DNA of 36,658 nt from an uncultured Lachnospiraceae bacterium (lineage in GTDB: Bacteria > Bacillota > Clostridia > Lachnospirales > Lachnospiraceae): assembly GCA_902767135.1 (NCBI GenBank), contig CACXGE010000026.1, positions 1 through 36,658 of the forward strand, in the 5' to 3' direction. The notes beneath the pieces are model-generated. The model was not told where the DNA came from and searched no databases. It saw only the letters and a program-made list of their open reading frames with translations. Both the position numbers and the translations under genes were made by a program. Positions 1 through 6,450 of the stretch are shown here, piece by piece (position 1 is the stretch's first letter; each line of letters starts with the position of its first letter).

Positions 1-112
1 CTGTTGGTACCGGTGTGCTCGTCGCTGTTGGTACCGGTGTGCTCGTCGCTGTTGGTACCGGTGTGCCCGTCGCTGTTGGTACCGGTGTGCTCGTCGCTGT
101 TGGCGCCAGTGT
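1..112 (-). repeat. 24-bp tandem repeat encoding TSTPVPTA
   Basis: Four full 24-bp units lie at 1-24, 25-48, 49-72 and 73-96, with a degenerate unit at 97-112. The full units are almost identical at the base level; only the third has a change (TST to TGT). Each encodes the eight-residue unit TSTPVPTA in the transglutaminase gene. The array continues off the window. Near-identity at synonymous sites suggests recent expansion by slippage or recombination, so copy number probably varies between strains. Confidence 0.92.
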
Positions 113-1165
113 ACTGATAGGAGGTTGTTCCGGAGCACCGGCAGCTATGTCCATCCCCACTTGAGTGTGATATGTTTTTCCGCCCTCTGTATATGTTATA
201 ACACCATCCTCAATATCCACAAGTTCCATGTTTGTGCCCGCAACTACCAGCCCATAAGCATTGCCTTCAATATCATTTTTACAGATAGAGCCCTCGCTTT
301 CATAATACCACATTCCATCTTCATACATCATATCTCCTTCTATATCATGCACGTACCAATCAGTATATTTTGTTGATGTTGATACCGTCTCCCCCCAGGA
401 GGCATGAGGGCTATAAGCCGATGTAGCGTACTCATTATCATTTCGCATTAGGAAATAATGAGAGCTCTCTCCGTTGCTTCTGGTCCTGGTATCTGCCCAG
501 GTTGGATCCACATGGTACCATTCTCCATCAATTTTTACCTTGGCCCATCCGTGTCTTCCATTTCCTACGGTATCCGCCTCAATTCCCAATTGCCACAAAA
601 CACGAATCAGTGCTTCTGCGTACCCAGTACAACTCCCATATCCCTCTCCCAATGGTCCACCTAATACGTAGGATAAATATGTCTTTGTATCATTTTTATA
701 ATATGTATGCTCCACAATATAATCATGTACAATAATCAGTTTTTCCAAGTCTGACATTTCCGGCTCAATCTTGTTCATAATTTCCTCAATAGAACTTTGT
801 ACCTTTTCATATCTTACCTGAAATCCAGGGTCATTTGCATACATAAAGATGTATTTCACATATCCATTTTCCTTTTCACTGGAAACAAACTGATTTGCAG
901 TTACCCGTATAGGTATTGCTGCTTCCTTTTTACATAAATCCGTTGAAATAGAGGAAATTTCAGCCAATGTAGCCTTATACTTACTCACATCATGCTTTGT
1001 ACTGTCTCCAGTTACAATCATCTGATACATTTCTTGTCTTAATTTTGCTTTTTGTTCCGCTGTGATTGCGGCCTGTACATTTAATGGGGGAACAACATTT
1101 ATCATCATGGTTCCTGCCACTGCTGCGCAAGTTACCTTTTTCATCCACTTATTGATTTTCTTCAT
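1..1165 (-). CDS. Secreted transglutaminase-like protein with Thr/Pro repeat tail (partial, 3' end off window)
   Basis: The ATG at 1165 follows a GGAGG ribosome site; 388 codons are visible before the left edge. The N-terminus (MKKINKWMKKV, then a hydrophobic run ending near VQAA, about residue 33) is a signal peptide, so the protein is exported. Residues about 140-225 form a transglutaminase/protease core: Cys179 in GSCTGYAEA, His205 in RHGWAKV and Asp220 in HVDPTW give the expected Cys-His-Asp triad. Such domains in clostridial surface proteins act as cysteine proteases or amide-bond enzymes; the substrate cannot be read from sequence. After about residue 345 the chain becomes tandem TSTPVPTA units that continue past the edge, probably a flexible wall-spanning linker. 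Expression is probably controlled by the c-di-GMP riboswitch and terminator just upstream. Length and C-terminal anchor are unknown. Confidence 0.9.
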   Translation of the reverse strand, partial: MKKINKWMKKVTCAAVAGTMMINVVPPLNVQAAITAEQKAKLRQEMYQMIVTGDSTKHDVSKYKATLAEISSISTDLCKKEAAIPIRVTANQFVSSEKENGYVKYIFMYANDPGFQVRYEKVQSSIEEIMNKIEPEMSDLEKLIIVHDYIVEHTYYKNDTKTYLSYVLGGPLGEGYGSCTGYAEALIRVLWQLGIEADTVGNGRHGWAKVKIDGEWYHVDPTWADTRTRSNGESSHYFLMRNDNEYATSAYSPHASWGETVSTSTKYTDWYVHDIEGDMMYEDGMWYYESEGSICKNDIEGNAYGLVVAGTNMELVDIEDGVITYTEGGKTYHTQVGMDIAAGAPEQPPISTLAPTATSTPVPTATGTPVPTATSTPVPTATSTPVPT

Positions 1166-1262
1166 TCCAAGTCCTCCGTTCCTTTTACTACATCTTTTTC
1201 AATATCGTTGTCTTTTCTTACATTTTTCTCCCAAAATCGCCATAAGTGATATGTAGAAACGC

Positions 1263-1329
1263 AAAAAAGGAATTACCAATGTCTTACTATATCTACTGTA
1301 AATAGCAACTACATTGATAATTCCTTTTT
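1263..1329 (-). terminator. Riboswitch expression-platform terminator
   Basis: On the minus strand AATTATCAATG (from about 1322) pairs with CATTGGTAATT (ending about 1271), extended by AAAAAGG against CCTTTTTT, giving a long stem followed by a T-run. It lies between the c-di-GMP aptamer and the transglutaminase start codon, about 100 nt before the ATG. The 3' strand of aptamer stem P1 carries CATTGA, complementary to TCAATG in the 5' arm of this terminator, so the two structures can compete. Confidence 0.88.
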
Positions 1330-1335
1330 AGGTTC

Positions 1336-1429
1336 AATGATCTTGGTAGCCGGCTACCATACTATACAAAGTTTAGGCCCTTGGCTTTGCGTCCTTATGT
1401 TTCCATAAGTTTGCCATTTACATATCATT
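1336..1429 (-). promoter_or_regulatory. c-di-GMP-I (GEMM-I) riboswitch aptamer
   Basis: Read on the minus strand, the segment has the GEMM-I hallmarks in order: a GGCAAAC element, a short hairpin, the near-invariant GGACGCAAAGCC, then GGGCCTAAAC, then a GGTAGCCGGCTACC tetraloop-receptor-like element. A 6-bp P1 stem (AATGAT near 1424-1429 with ATCATT near 1336-1341) closes it. It is followed by a terminator and then the secreted transglutaminase gene. If ligand stabilises P1, the CATTGA strand is taken up and the terminator forms, predicting an OFF switch at high c-di-GMP; that direction is inferred, not seen. A TATAAT lies just upstream on the minus strand, but the -35 is poor. Confidence 0.9.
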
Positions 1430-1547
1430 TTGACTAACATCAGTATATTATATATATTACATCAAAACCATAGAGAAATAGTACCATTTTTCGTTATTTT
1501 GTCAGTTTTTAAAACTGCCGAACAGATTTCGCTTTCTTTTTTCCACA

Positions 1548-1578
1548 AAAAATACACATATATAATATGTGCATTTTC
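1548..1578 (-). terminator. Likely terminator after the lasso-B2-like gene
   Basis: On the minus strand, CACATAT and ATATGTG form a 7-bp stem with a 3-nt loop, followed by TATTTTTT, 15-40 nt past the stop codon of the gene ending at 1591. It would separate that gene from the riboswitch-controlled unit downstream. A loopless palindrome CAGTTTTTAAAACTG follows at 1503-1517; I assign it no role. Confidence 0.6.
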
Positions 1579-1590
1579 TATCTTCATTAT

Positions 1591-2046
1591 TTACTTTCGA
1601 AATTTAGCGACTACTGCACACCCTGTATCTCCTCCACCTGTAACACAATAATTGCCATATCTTAACCAGGAATGTGCTCTCATACTCCCATCTTCCTCAT
1701 ATCCCACTCCTAGATACAAGGTTGTTTCTATATTTTTTTCATGCAATAATTTTTGGGCTGTCATTGCACGCACCAGACACTTACTTTCCCAGGGCGTATT
1801 TCCTGCCACACGATTTACATGCCTCGACACCAGACGAACCGTTTTCAATTCCTCCGGATTTACATCCATAGAACTTTCCTCATTTTCATACCCCAAAACA
1901 CTTCTAAATTTTTTAGGGTTTTTCTTTTGGTATCTTATAATAAACCACCTAAAATATGCTGCGTAAATGTAGGCCTTGATCGTCATACCCTTCTCACCAT
2001 TGTATCGTATAAAATCTACAATATTTGGAATGTGTTTCTTCTGCAT
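1591..2046 (-). CDS. Stand-alone lasso-peptide B2-like (McjB C-terminal) transglutaminase-fold protease
   Basis: The 151-residue protein has a strong ribosome site (GGAGGGAAGT before the ATG). Its second half matches the lasso peptide B2 / Transglut_core3 pattern: WESKCLVRAM, then LGVGYEEDG, then AHSWLRYGNYCVTGG. Cys90, His125 and Asp140 form the expected protease triad. In lasso pathways B2 removes the leader peptide, with B1 binding the leader and a cyclase (C) closing the ring. No B1, cyclase, transporter or clear precursor is visible nearby; the gene instead follows a glycosyltransferase by 125 bp. It may therefore be an orphan maturation protease or part of a cell-surface pathway. Residues 1-80 are basic and helical, with no obvious signal peptide. 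The family call is fairly firm; the substrate is unknown. Confidence 0.8.
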   Translation of the reverse strand: MQKKHIPNIVDFIRYNGEKGMTIKAYIYAAYFRWFIIRYQKKNPKKFRSVLGYENEESSMDVNPEELKTVRLVSRHVNRVAGNTPWESKCLVRAMTAQKLLHEKNIETTLYLGVGYEEDGSMRAHSWLRYGNYCVTGGGDTGCAVVAKFRK

Positions 2047-2171
2047 ACTTCCCTCCTCAAAATATGATATGCAAGTCTGGCACTTCTCTTCCAGACTATG
2101 TGCATCCTTTCCCTAAAATGCTACATTTCCCCACGTTCTCAGCAATAAATACTGAGACCAGCACTGAATCG

Positions 2172-3146
2172 TTATCTTTTTTTCATATTCCAAATCATCA
2201 GGTAAATTTTTCCCATTTTCATATACATAAAAACTTCAAATCTGATCTTTGCTGAAAGCGGAATCTTTTTCTTACAATCTTTGTAAACCTTTTCAAATCG
2301 TCTCTTACATTTAAGCGAAATGTCCGAAAAATCTTTTCCTGCTTCCTGACCCCAAATTTGATATTGATTTGCCATCCTGACAAAACGCTTTGCGTACCTC
2401 CCTGTCAAATCTACATCTTTATGCTCTGCAAAATACTGCATTCTTTCCATATATGACTTTAACAAATCGAATCTTTTTTCATTAAAAGAGCCCATAATAC
2501 TGGTATCTCTGGTAACATAGTAATAAAACGGAGCATCTATGAGAGATATTCTACTGCATGGATAAGTTATTTTGTAAGTAGTGTATTCATCCTCGTGAAT
2601 TTTTCCCTTTGGATATCTGATTTCCTCAAAATACTCTCTTTTATAAATTTTATTCCATGCAACTACAACCATTTGAGCATACTTGTTATCAAAATACATA
2701 TTCTGCAAATCTTTGCCACTTACCAGTTTTTTGCTTGTAACAGGTATAGAAAGACTATGATTTATAGCGGCATCGTCCTTTACATGGGCAATTTTACAAA
2801 TTGCCATTTCCGCCTGTTCTTTTTCCATTATCTTTACCATAGTCTCATACATCTTGGGATGTATAAAATCATCTGAATCCACAAAAGCCAGATACTCTCC
2901 TGTCGCCACATCAATTCCTGCATTCCTTGCATCAGACAGTCCGCCATTTTTCTTATGCACAACTCGAATTCTTGCATCCATAGCCGCATATTTGTCACAC
3001 AATTCCCCACTATGATCTGTAGCTCCATCGTCTACGAGAATCACTTCTAAATTTCTGTACGTCTGATTTATAATGCTTTTTACGCATTTTTCCAAATATT
3101 CTTCCACATTATAAACCGGAACTACTACACTAATCAGTCTCTCCAT
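2172..3146 (-). CDS. Family 2 glycosyltransferase (EpsJ-like)
   Basis: The 324-residue cytoplasmic GT-A enzyme would transfer a sugar from a nucleotide-sugar donor in polysaccharide or glycan synthesis. The fold is plain at the N-terminus: VVVPVYNVEEYLEKC (residues 7-21), the donor-binding VDDGATD (38-44), GGLSDARNAG (68-77) and the metal-binding DSDD (90-93). The C-terminal 200 residues are variable and set acceptor specificity, which I cannot infer. The ATG at 3146 follows GAGGAG at good spacing. It lies between a polysaccharide deacetylase upstream and the B2-like protease gene downstream, all on the minus strand. No membrane anchor is obvious. Confidence 0.9.
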   Translation of the reverse strand: MERLISVVVPVYNVEEYLEKCVKSIINQTYRNLEVILVDDGATDHSGELCDKYAAMDARIRVVHKKNGGLSDARNAGIDVATGEYLAFVDSDDFIHPKMYETMVKIMEKEQAEMAICKIAHVKDDAAINHSLSIPVTSKKLVSGKDLQNMYFDNKYAQMVVVAWNKIYKREYFEEIRYPKGKIHEDEYTTYKITYPCSRISLIDAPFYYYVTRDTSIMGSFNEKRFDLLKSYMERMQYFAEHKDVDLTGRYAKRFVRMANQYQIWGQEAGKDFSDISLKCKRRFEKVYKDCKKKIPLSAKIRFEVFMYMKMGKIYLMIWNMKKR

Positions 3147-3246
3147 AAGCTACTCCTCTGCTGTACTATTTTTTAACAACAATATGCTTTCCCCTTTTAT
3201 TCTGCATCAGGATTCTTTCAAAATCCCAAGACAAATACTCCCACTC

Positions 3247-4257
3247 CTATTTAAATGTATATCCCTGTGCTTGCGCTGCATCAATGAATTCGCCTAAAAT
3301 TGCAGTATTTGTAGATGACACAGCGTGGAGCAGATAAATTGCCCCTGGATGGAGGCTATCTATGGTTTGCTGTAACGCCGTATTATGCTCCATCTGATTT
3401 TCCGGATCCCAGTCGTGGAATGCAAAGCTCCAAAATACACCTGTATATCCACACTTATCAAAAATCCCTAGCGTCTGTTCCGAAAAAATACCTGCCGGAC
3501 AACGGAATAAATACATTTCATAGCCAAAGTTCTCCTTTACATAGTTATGAAGTTCCATTATCTCATTTTCCTGCTCTGCAAGACTTTCCGATGGCAGTCC
3601 TTTGGCCGGATGAGTTACACTGTGATTTCCCACCACATGACCTTCATCAATCATTCGTTTTACTAATTCAGGTTCTTTTTTTGCATAATCCATGGTGATA
3701 AAGAAAACTGCCTTTACATTCTTCTCTTTTAAAGTATCAAGTATTTTTCCCGTATAACCATTTTCATACCCCTCATCAAAAGTAAGATAAATCGCCTTTT
3801 CTTCTGAATCATCCATAATAAAACGCACAGAATGGTCACCATATTTTTCCTGATACTGCAGACAACCCGCTGGGCGATTCAAATCATCTGTCTGCACTCC
3901 CTGACCCCAGCCCTTGGATTCCGATGACATTGTCTGAATATCAGCATCTGTCGGAACACTTTCTACTTCTTTAAACAAAGGACTTTTTTCTGTTGCCTGC
4001 TCCTCAATTACATAATCCGGCGCATCTGTTACTTCTGGCGCCTGTGTCACTTCTTCGTTTATTTTTTCCGCATCTTTTAATTCCAAATCATTCTCTTCTG
4101 CAAGTATGCTGTCCCCCGAGGTATTCCCAGTCTGCCCCGCTTCTGCTGTCTGTTCATCGTTGACACCTACATTTCCGATCATCTCATCATTATTCGCTGC
4201 TCCACAACCTGTAAGAACAGCTGCTGTTATAGTACATACACATATTTTTTTTAACAT
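3247..4257 (-). CDS. PdaA-like polysaccharide deacetylase lipoprotein (CE4 / NodB domain)
   Basis: I start this 336-residue protein at the ATG at 4257, which follows AGGAGA; the ATG 21 bp earlier has no ribosome site and would spoil the lipoprotein signal. From 4257 the N-terminus is short, basic and hydrophobic, ending in a VLTGC lipobox (Cys18). An acidic linker of about 120 residues follows. The NodB domain contains TFDEGYENGY (from residue 159), the metal pair His212/His216 in NHSVTHP, RCPAGIFSE (from 252) and LLHAVSSTN near the end. These are the PdaA variants of the CE4 motifs. PdaA deacetylates N-acetylmuramic acid in peptidoglycan on the way to the spore-cortex muramic delta-lactam; a vegetative wall or polysaccharide role is also possible here. 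Confidence 0.88.
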   Translation of the reverse strand: MLKKICVCTITAAVLTGCGAANNDEMIGNVGVNDEQTAEAGQTGNTSGDSILAEENDLELKDAEKINEEVTQAPEVTDAPDYVIEEQATEKSPLFKEVESVPTDADIQTMSSESKGWGQGVQTDDLNRPAGCLQYQEKYGDHSVRFIMDDSEEKAIYLTFDEGYENGYTGKILDTLKEKNVKAVFFITMDYAKKEPELVKRMIDEGHVVGNHSVTHPAKGLPSESLAEQENEIMELHNYVKENFGYEMYLFRCPAGIFSEQTLGIFDKCGYTGVFWSFAFHDWDPENQMEHNTALQQTIDSLHPGAIYLLHAVSSTNTAILGEFIDAAQAQGYTFK

Positions 4258-4318
4258 AACTCTCCTATCCGTTACCATTCACAGTTTATTTGTATAAAAT
4301 AGATTGTGAAAAGTATCT

Positions 4319-4603
4319 CTATCTTGCATGTCTTGGACTTCCCTTGATAATTTCTGCTGCACTGACAATCTTCATCACTATCTCTGTTTCGTTATTCTGA
4401 GTCATTTCCTGCACCTTCGAGAATAATTCTCCTTTTTCTGATGCTACATATCTTGGTGCTACATGGTTCAGAACATATGCAGCAATATCCGCCTGACACT
4501 TTTCACATGTACAACACTCCAGTGAATTAACGATTTTATCCATTTTTTCATAAACAATTTCTTCCATGATATTTCTGACGCCAATTCTTTCATACTGTTC
4601 CAT
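4319..4603 (-). CDS. ComFB family protein (candidate c-di-GMP receptor)
   Basis: The 94-residue protein matches the late-competence ComFB family: a cysteine cluster (Cys30, 31, 33, 36 in ECCTCEKC) followed by QADIAAYVLNHVAPRYVAS (37-55), the family's core. The ATG at 4603 has GGGAG 8 nt upstream. ComFB is encoded in the Bacillus comF operon but is not needed for DNA uptake; the family has more recently been reported to bind c-di-GMP. Its own promoter (4641-4669) separates it from the sigma-like gene upstream. A c-di-GMP riboswitch lies about 3 kb downstream on the same strand, which fits a c-di-GMP theme but does not prove a link. Confidence 0.82.
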   Translation of the reverse strand: MEQYERIGVRNIMEEIVYEKMDKIVNSLECCTCEKCQADIAAYVLNHVAPRYVASEKGELFSKVQEMTQNNETEIVMKIVSAAEIIKGSPRHAR

Positions 4604-4640
4604 AATTCATTCTCCCTTTTCATACTGTTTTTCAATGTCT

Positions 4641-4669
4641 ATTATAAATGTATTTTCGTCTTTTCGCAA
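4641..4669 (-). promoter_or_regulatory. Promoter for the ComFB gene
   Basis: On the minus strand TTGCGA (4664-4669) and TATAAT (4641-4646) are separated by exactly 17 bp. The start codon lies about 38 bp downstream of the -10. The palindromic repeat at 4701-4730 sits about 30 bp upstream of the -35. Confidence 0.75.
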
Positions 4670-4700
4670 CTTAATTCCTGACCAGTGTTATTGGTTAGGA

Positions 4701-4735
4701 ACCGTTCAGCCATAAGCTAAACTGTTACCAAATCG
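4701..4735. repeat. Intergenic palindrome, GTAACAGTTTAGC family, copy A
   Basis: On the minus strand GGTAACAGTTTAGC and GCTGAACGGTTCC form an imperfect hairpin around a 5-base centre. The sequence CAGCCAT..GCTAAACTGTTAC.AAATC is shared with copy B at 13190. Next to it are two further inverted repeats: CCTGACCA/TGGTTAGG at about 4674-4698, and a 12-bp stem with G-U pairs at 4730-4768. Confidence 0.7.
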
Positions 4736-4803
4736 GGCAATGCTTACGCATACAAAATTACCCAATTTTTGTTAAACACACATCTTCTCACGATCAGCGC
4801 AGT

Positions 4804-4834
4804 AAATACGCAGACCATACAAAGATGCGTATTT
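4804..4834. repeat. 9-bp inverted repeat at the end of the sigma-like gene
   Basis: AAATACGCA (4804-4812) and TGCGTATTT (4826-4834) form a perfect stem with a 13-base loop, overlapping the stop codon at 4833. No T-run follows on either strand, so it is more likely an mRNA 3'-end stabiliser or repeat than a classical terminator. Confidence 0.55.
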
Positions 4835-5570
4835 AGCTTCCAACCGATTTCACCAACCCCATAATTGCTTTCACTTGTTCTTCTGGAATATTCAACATTT
4901 CCGCCAATTCTTCCGCTGTAGGCTTTCTTTTATTGTCCTGTTCAAAAATGGTGATATAACGATCCACTTCCTCCATTTGTTTTACCAATTGTTCTTCCTT
5001 TTCTCCATCACTGTCTGCCTCACAGATGGATGCTTCCATTGCCTGTGTAATTTTCTCCATCAGATACTGCTCCACATCTTCAATGGAGTTTCGTGTATTT
5101 GCAGTGGCAATGCCAAGGAGCATTCCCATATTCCCTTCCTGAATCAAGTCTTCCAAAAATACCCCTTGATTTTTATACAATCGGGCTATATCAACAATTT
5201 TCTTCAAATATCCTGCTACCAGCTTTTCCTTCGCCTGTTCATCACCGGAAACCGCCTGTTCAAATTGTTCTTTTATCTCTTTCTCTGACAGCTCTGGCAA
5301 ATCCTTTATCTCTTCAAGATACATTTTTAAAAATTTTGTATCTTCTTCATTCATTTCTTCTGTTGTTTTCGTTTTCTTTTCCTTTGGCTTATAATCTGCA
5401 ATTTCTATTTTCTGTGTAACCAAATAATCACAAACCGCATTTAATTGCTGTTCCGATAGATTCAAATCCTGAATTTCTTCTCTGATATCTTCCATAGCCA
5501 GAACATTTTCATAAGCCTTCGCCAATTCTTTTAGTGCCTGAATAGCCGCAACAAAACTTTCCTGATTCAT
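4833..5570 (-). CDS. Degenerate sigma-70-like protein lacking DNA-recognition regions
   Basis: The 245-residue protein has the outline of a primary sigma factor. Residues 1-55 look like region 1.1. Residues 77-99 (DTKFLKMYLEEIKDLPELSE) match region 1.2. Residues 112-155 (KEKLVAGYLKKIVDIARLY, then FLEDLIQEGNMGML) match regions 2.1-2.2, the RNA-polymerase-binding part, and 214-240 (KRKPTAEELAEMLNIPEEQV) match region 3.1. The aromatic and basic residues of 2.3-2.4 that melt and read the -10 are replaced by an acidic stretch (about 160-200), and region 4 is absent. It may bind core polymerase without recognising promoters, as a regulator or decoy. It is the last gene of an operon with the rhomboid-like and CorA genes (11-bp gap). 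Confidence 0.78.
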   Translation of the reverse strand: MNQESFVAAIQALKELAKAYENVLAMEDIREEIQDLNLSEQQLNAVCDYLVTQKIEIADYKPKEKKTKTTEEMNEEDTKFLKMYLEEIKDLPELSEKEIKEQFEQAVSGDEQAKEKLVAGYLKKIVDIARLYKNQGVFLEDLIQEGNMGMLLGIATANTRNSIEDVEQYLMEKITQAMEASICEADSDGEKEEQLVKQMEEVDRYITIFEQDNKRKPTAEELAEMLNIPEEQVKAIMGLVKSVGS

Positions 5571-5581
5571 AAATATTTCTC

Positions 5582-6412
5582 CTATTTTTTATGTTCATGG
5601 GTGAATAAATGCTCCTGACAATACTCGTAATTTCCATTGCACTTCGAACAGAAACGGAATTCTATATCATATCCATCCTCTTCTGTCTTTCCACAAACAG
5701 CACATTTATGCTTTCTGATTGTGGCTGTATTCACCTTTCTTTGATAATCCCGTTTTCTTTTTATTGTAGTCGGTGAAACCCTACTGTAATTTCTGGTAGT
5801 AAAGAAAAATACGATAAAATTCAATACAGACGCAATAATAATCACTCTTTCTGCCCAATTACTTACCAGACACCTGATGATTAGAAACGCCACATCCAAA
5901 TAGGCCATCCAACGAATTTTCAAAGGAACGATAAAATACAACATTACCTGCATATCCGGATAACAAGCGGCAAATGCCAGGAAAATAGACAAGTTGATAT
6001 AATATGTGCTAATGACACTTCCCATACCATATACCTGGACGCCACCCAACAACATATACAATGCGTACAAGATAAATGCTCCAAAGATAGTAAATAACAT
6101 TCCCGAAAAAATATACACATTATAACGAAACGTTCCCCAGGTTCTCTCTAGCTGTGTTCCAAGAGAATAGTAGAAAAACAACATAATAAAAGTAAAAATA
6201 CCCAACTCCGATGGCGGTACTAAAATCCATGTAAAGATTCTCCATACCTGACCTTTCAAGACATACATGGGCTCCAACTGTAAATACGTGGACAGTCCTG
6301 GTGCCAAAAAACTTATCAAATATCCTATCACATAGCCCCCAATCAACCAGATAGATAGGTTTGTTATTGCATACTTCCCAAATTTTCGTTCTAATTTATT
6401 TAACCAATTCAT
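5582..6412 (-). CDS. Rhomboid-like membrane protein without catalytic residues, with C-terminal zinc ribbon
   Basis: The 276-residue protein has about six membrane segments with rhomboid landmarks: WRIFTW (57-62), the GTQLERTWG element (85-93), and the PD..V...IVPLK.RW stretch (152-168) typical of the rhomboid TM4-TM5 loop. Where an active rhomboid has GxSG it has GMGS (129-132), and no histidine occurs in the last membrane helix, so proteolysis is unlikely. After the membrane part a basic linker leads to a cytoplasmic zinc-binding tail (Cys237, 240, 255, 258, 265, His268). It could act as a membrane adaptor or quality-control protein, as inactive rhomboids and derlins do. It sits between corA and the sigma-like gene in one operon. 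Confidence 0.75.
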   Translation of the reverse strand: MNWLNKLERKFGKYAITNLSIWLIGGYVIGYLISFLAPGLSTYLQLEPMYVLKGQVWRIFTWILVPPSELGIFTFIMLFFYYSLGTQLERTWGTFRYNVYIFSGMLFTIFGAFILYALYMLLGGVQVYGMGSVISTYYINLSIFLAFAACYPDMQVMLYFIVPLKIRWMAYLDVAFLIIRCLVSNWAERVIIIASVLNFIVFFFTTRNYSRVSPTTIKRKRDYQRKVNTATIRKHKCAVCGKTEEDGYDIEFRFCSKCNGNYEYCQEHLFTHEHKK

Positions 6413-6450
6413 AATTACCTTCCTTTTGCCTTCATTTTCATATTGCCAAT

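Noticed and set aside
1..112. Direct repeats resembling a CRISPR array
   Set aside because: Units are contiguous with no spacers and encode TSTPVPTA in frame with a signal-peptide protein.
2047..2171. A 22-codon GTG-started frame upstream of the B2-like gene (VLVSVFIAENVG..., Cys-containing) as a lasso precursor
   Set aside because: No ribosome site, no recognisable leader and no suitably placed acceptor Asp/Glu in a core peptide.
3166..3246. Open frame after the deacetylase stop codon (EWEYLSWDFERILMQNK...), which could be a 22-residue TTG-started peptide
   Set aside because: It looks protein-like, but there is no firm start and no recognised family; too short to support.
4237..4278. Longer start of the deacetylase at 4278
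   Set aside because: No ribosome site, and the extra seven charged residues would disrupt the lipoprotein signal; 4257 is better supported.
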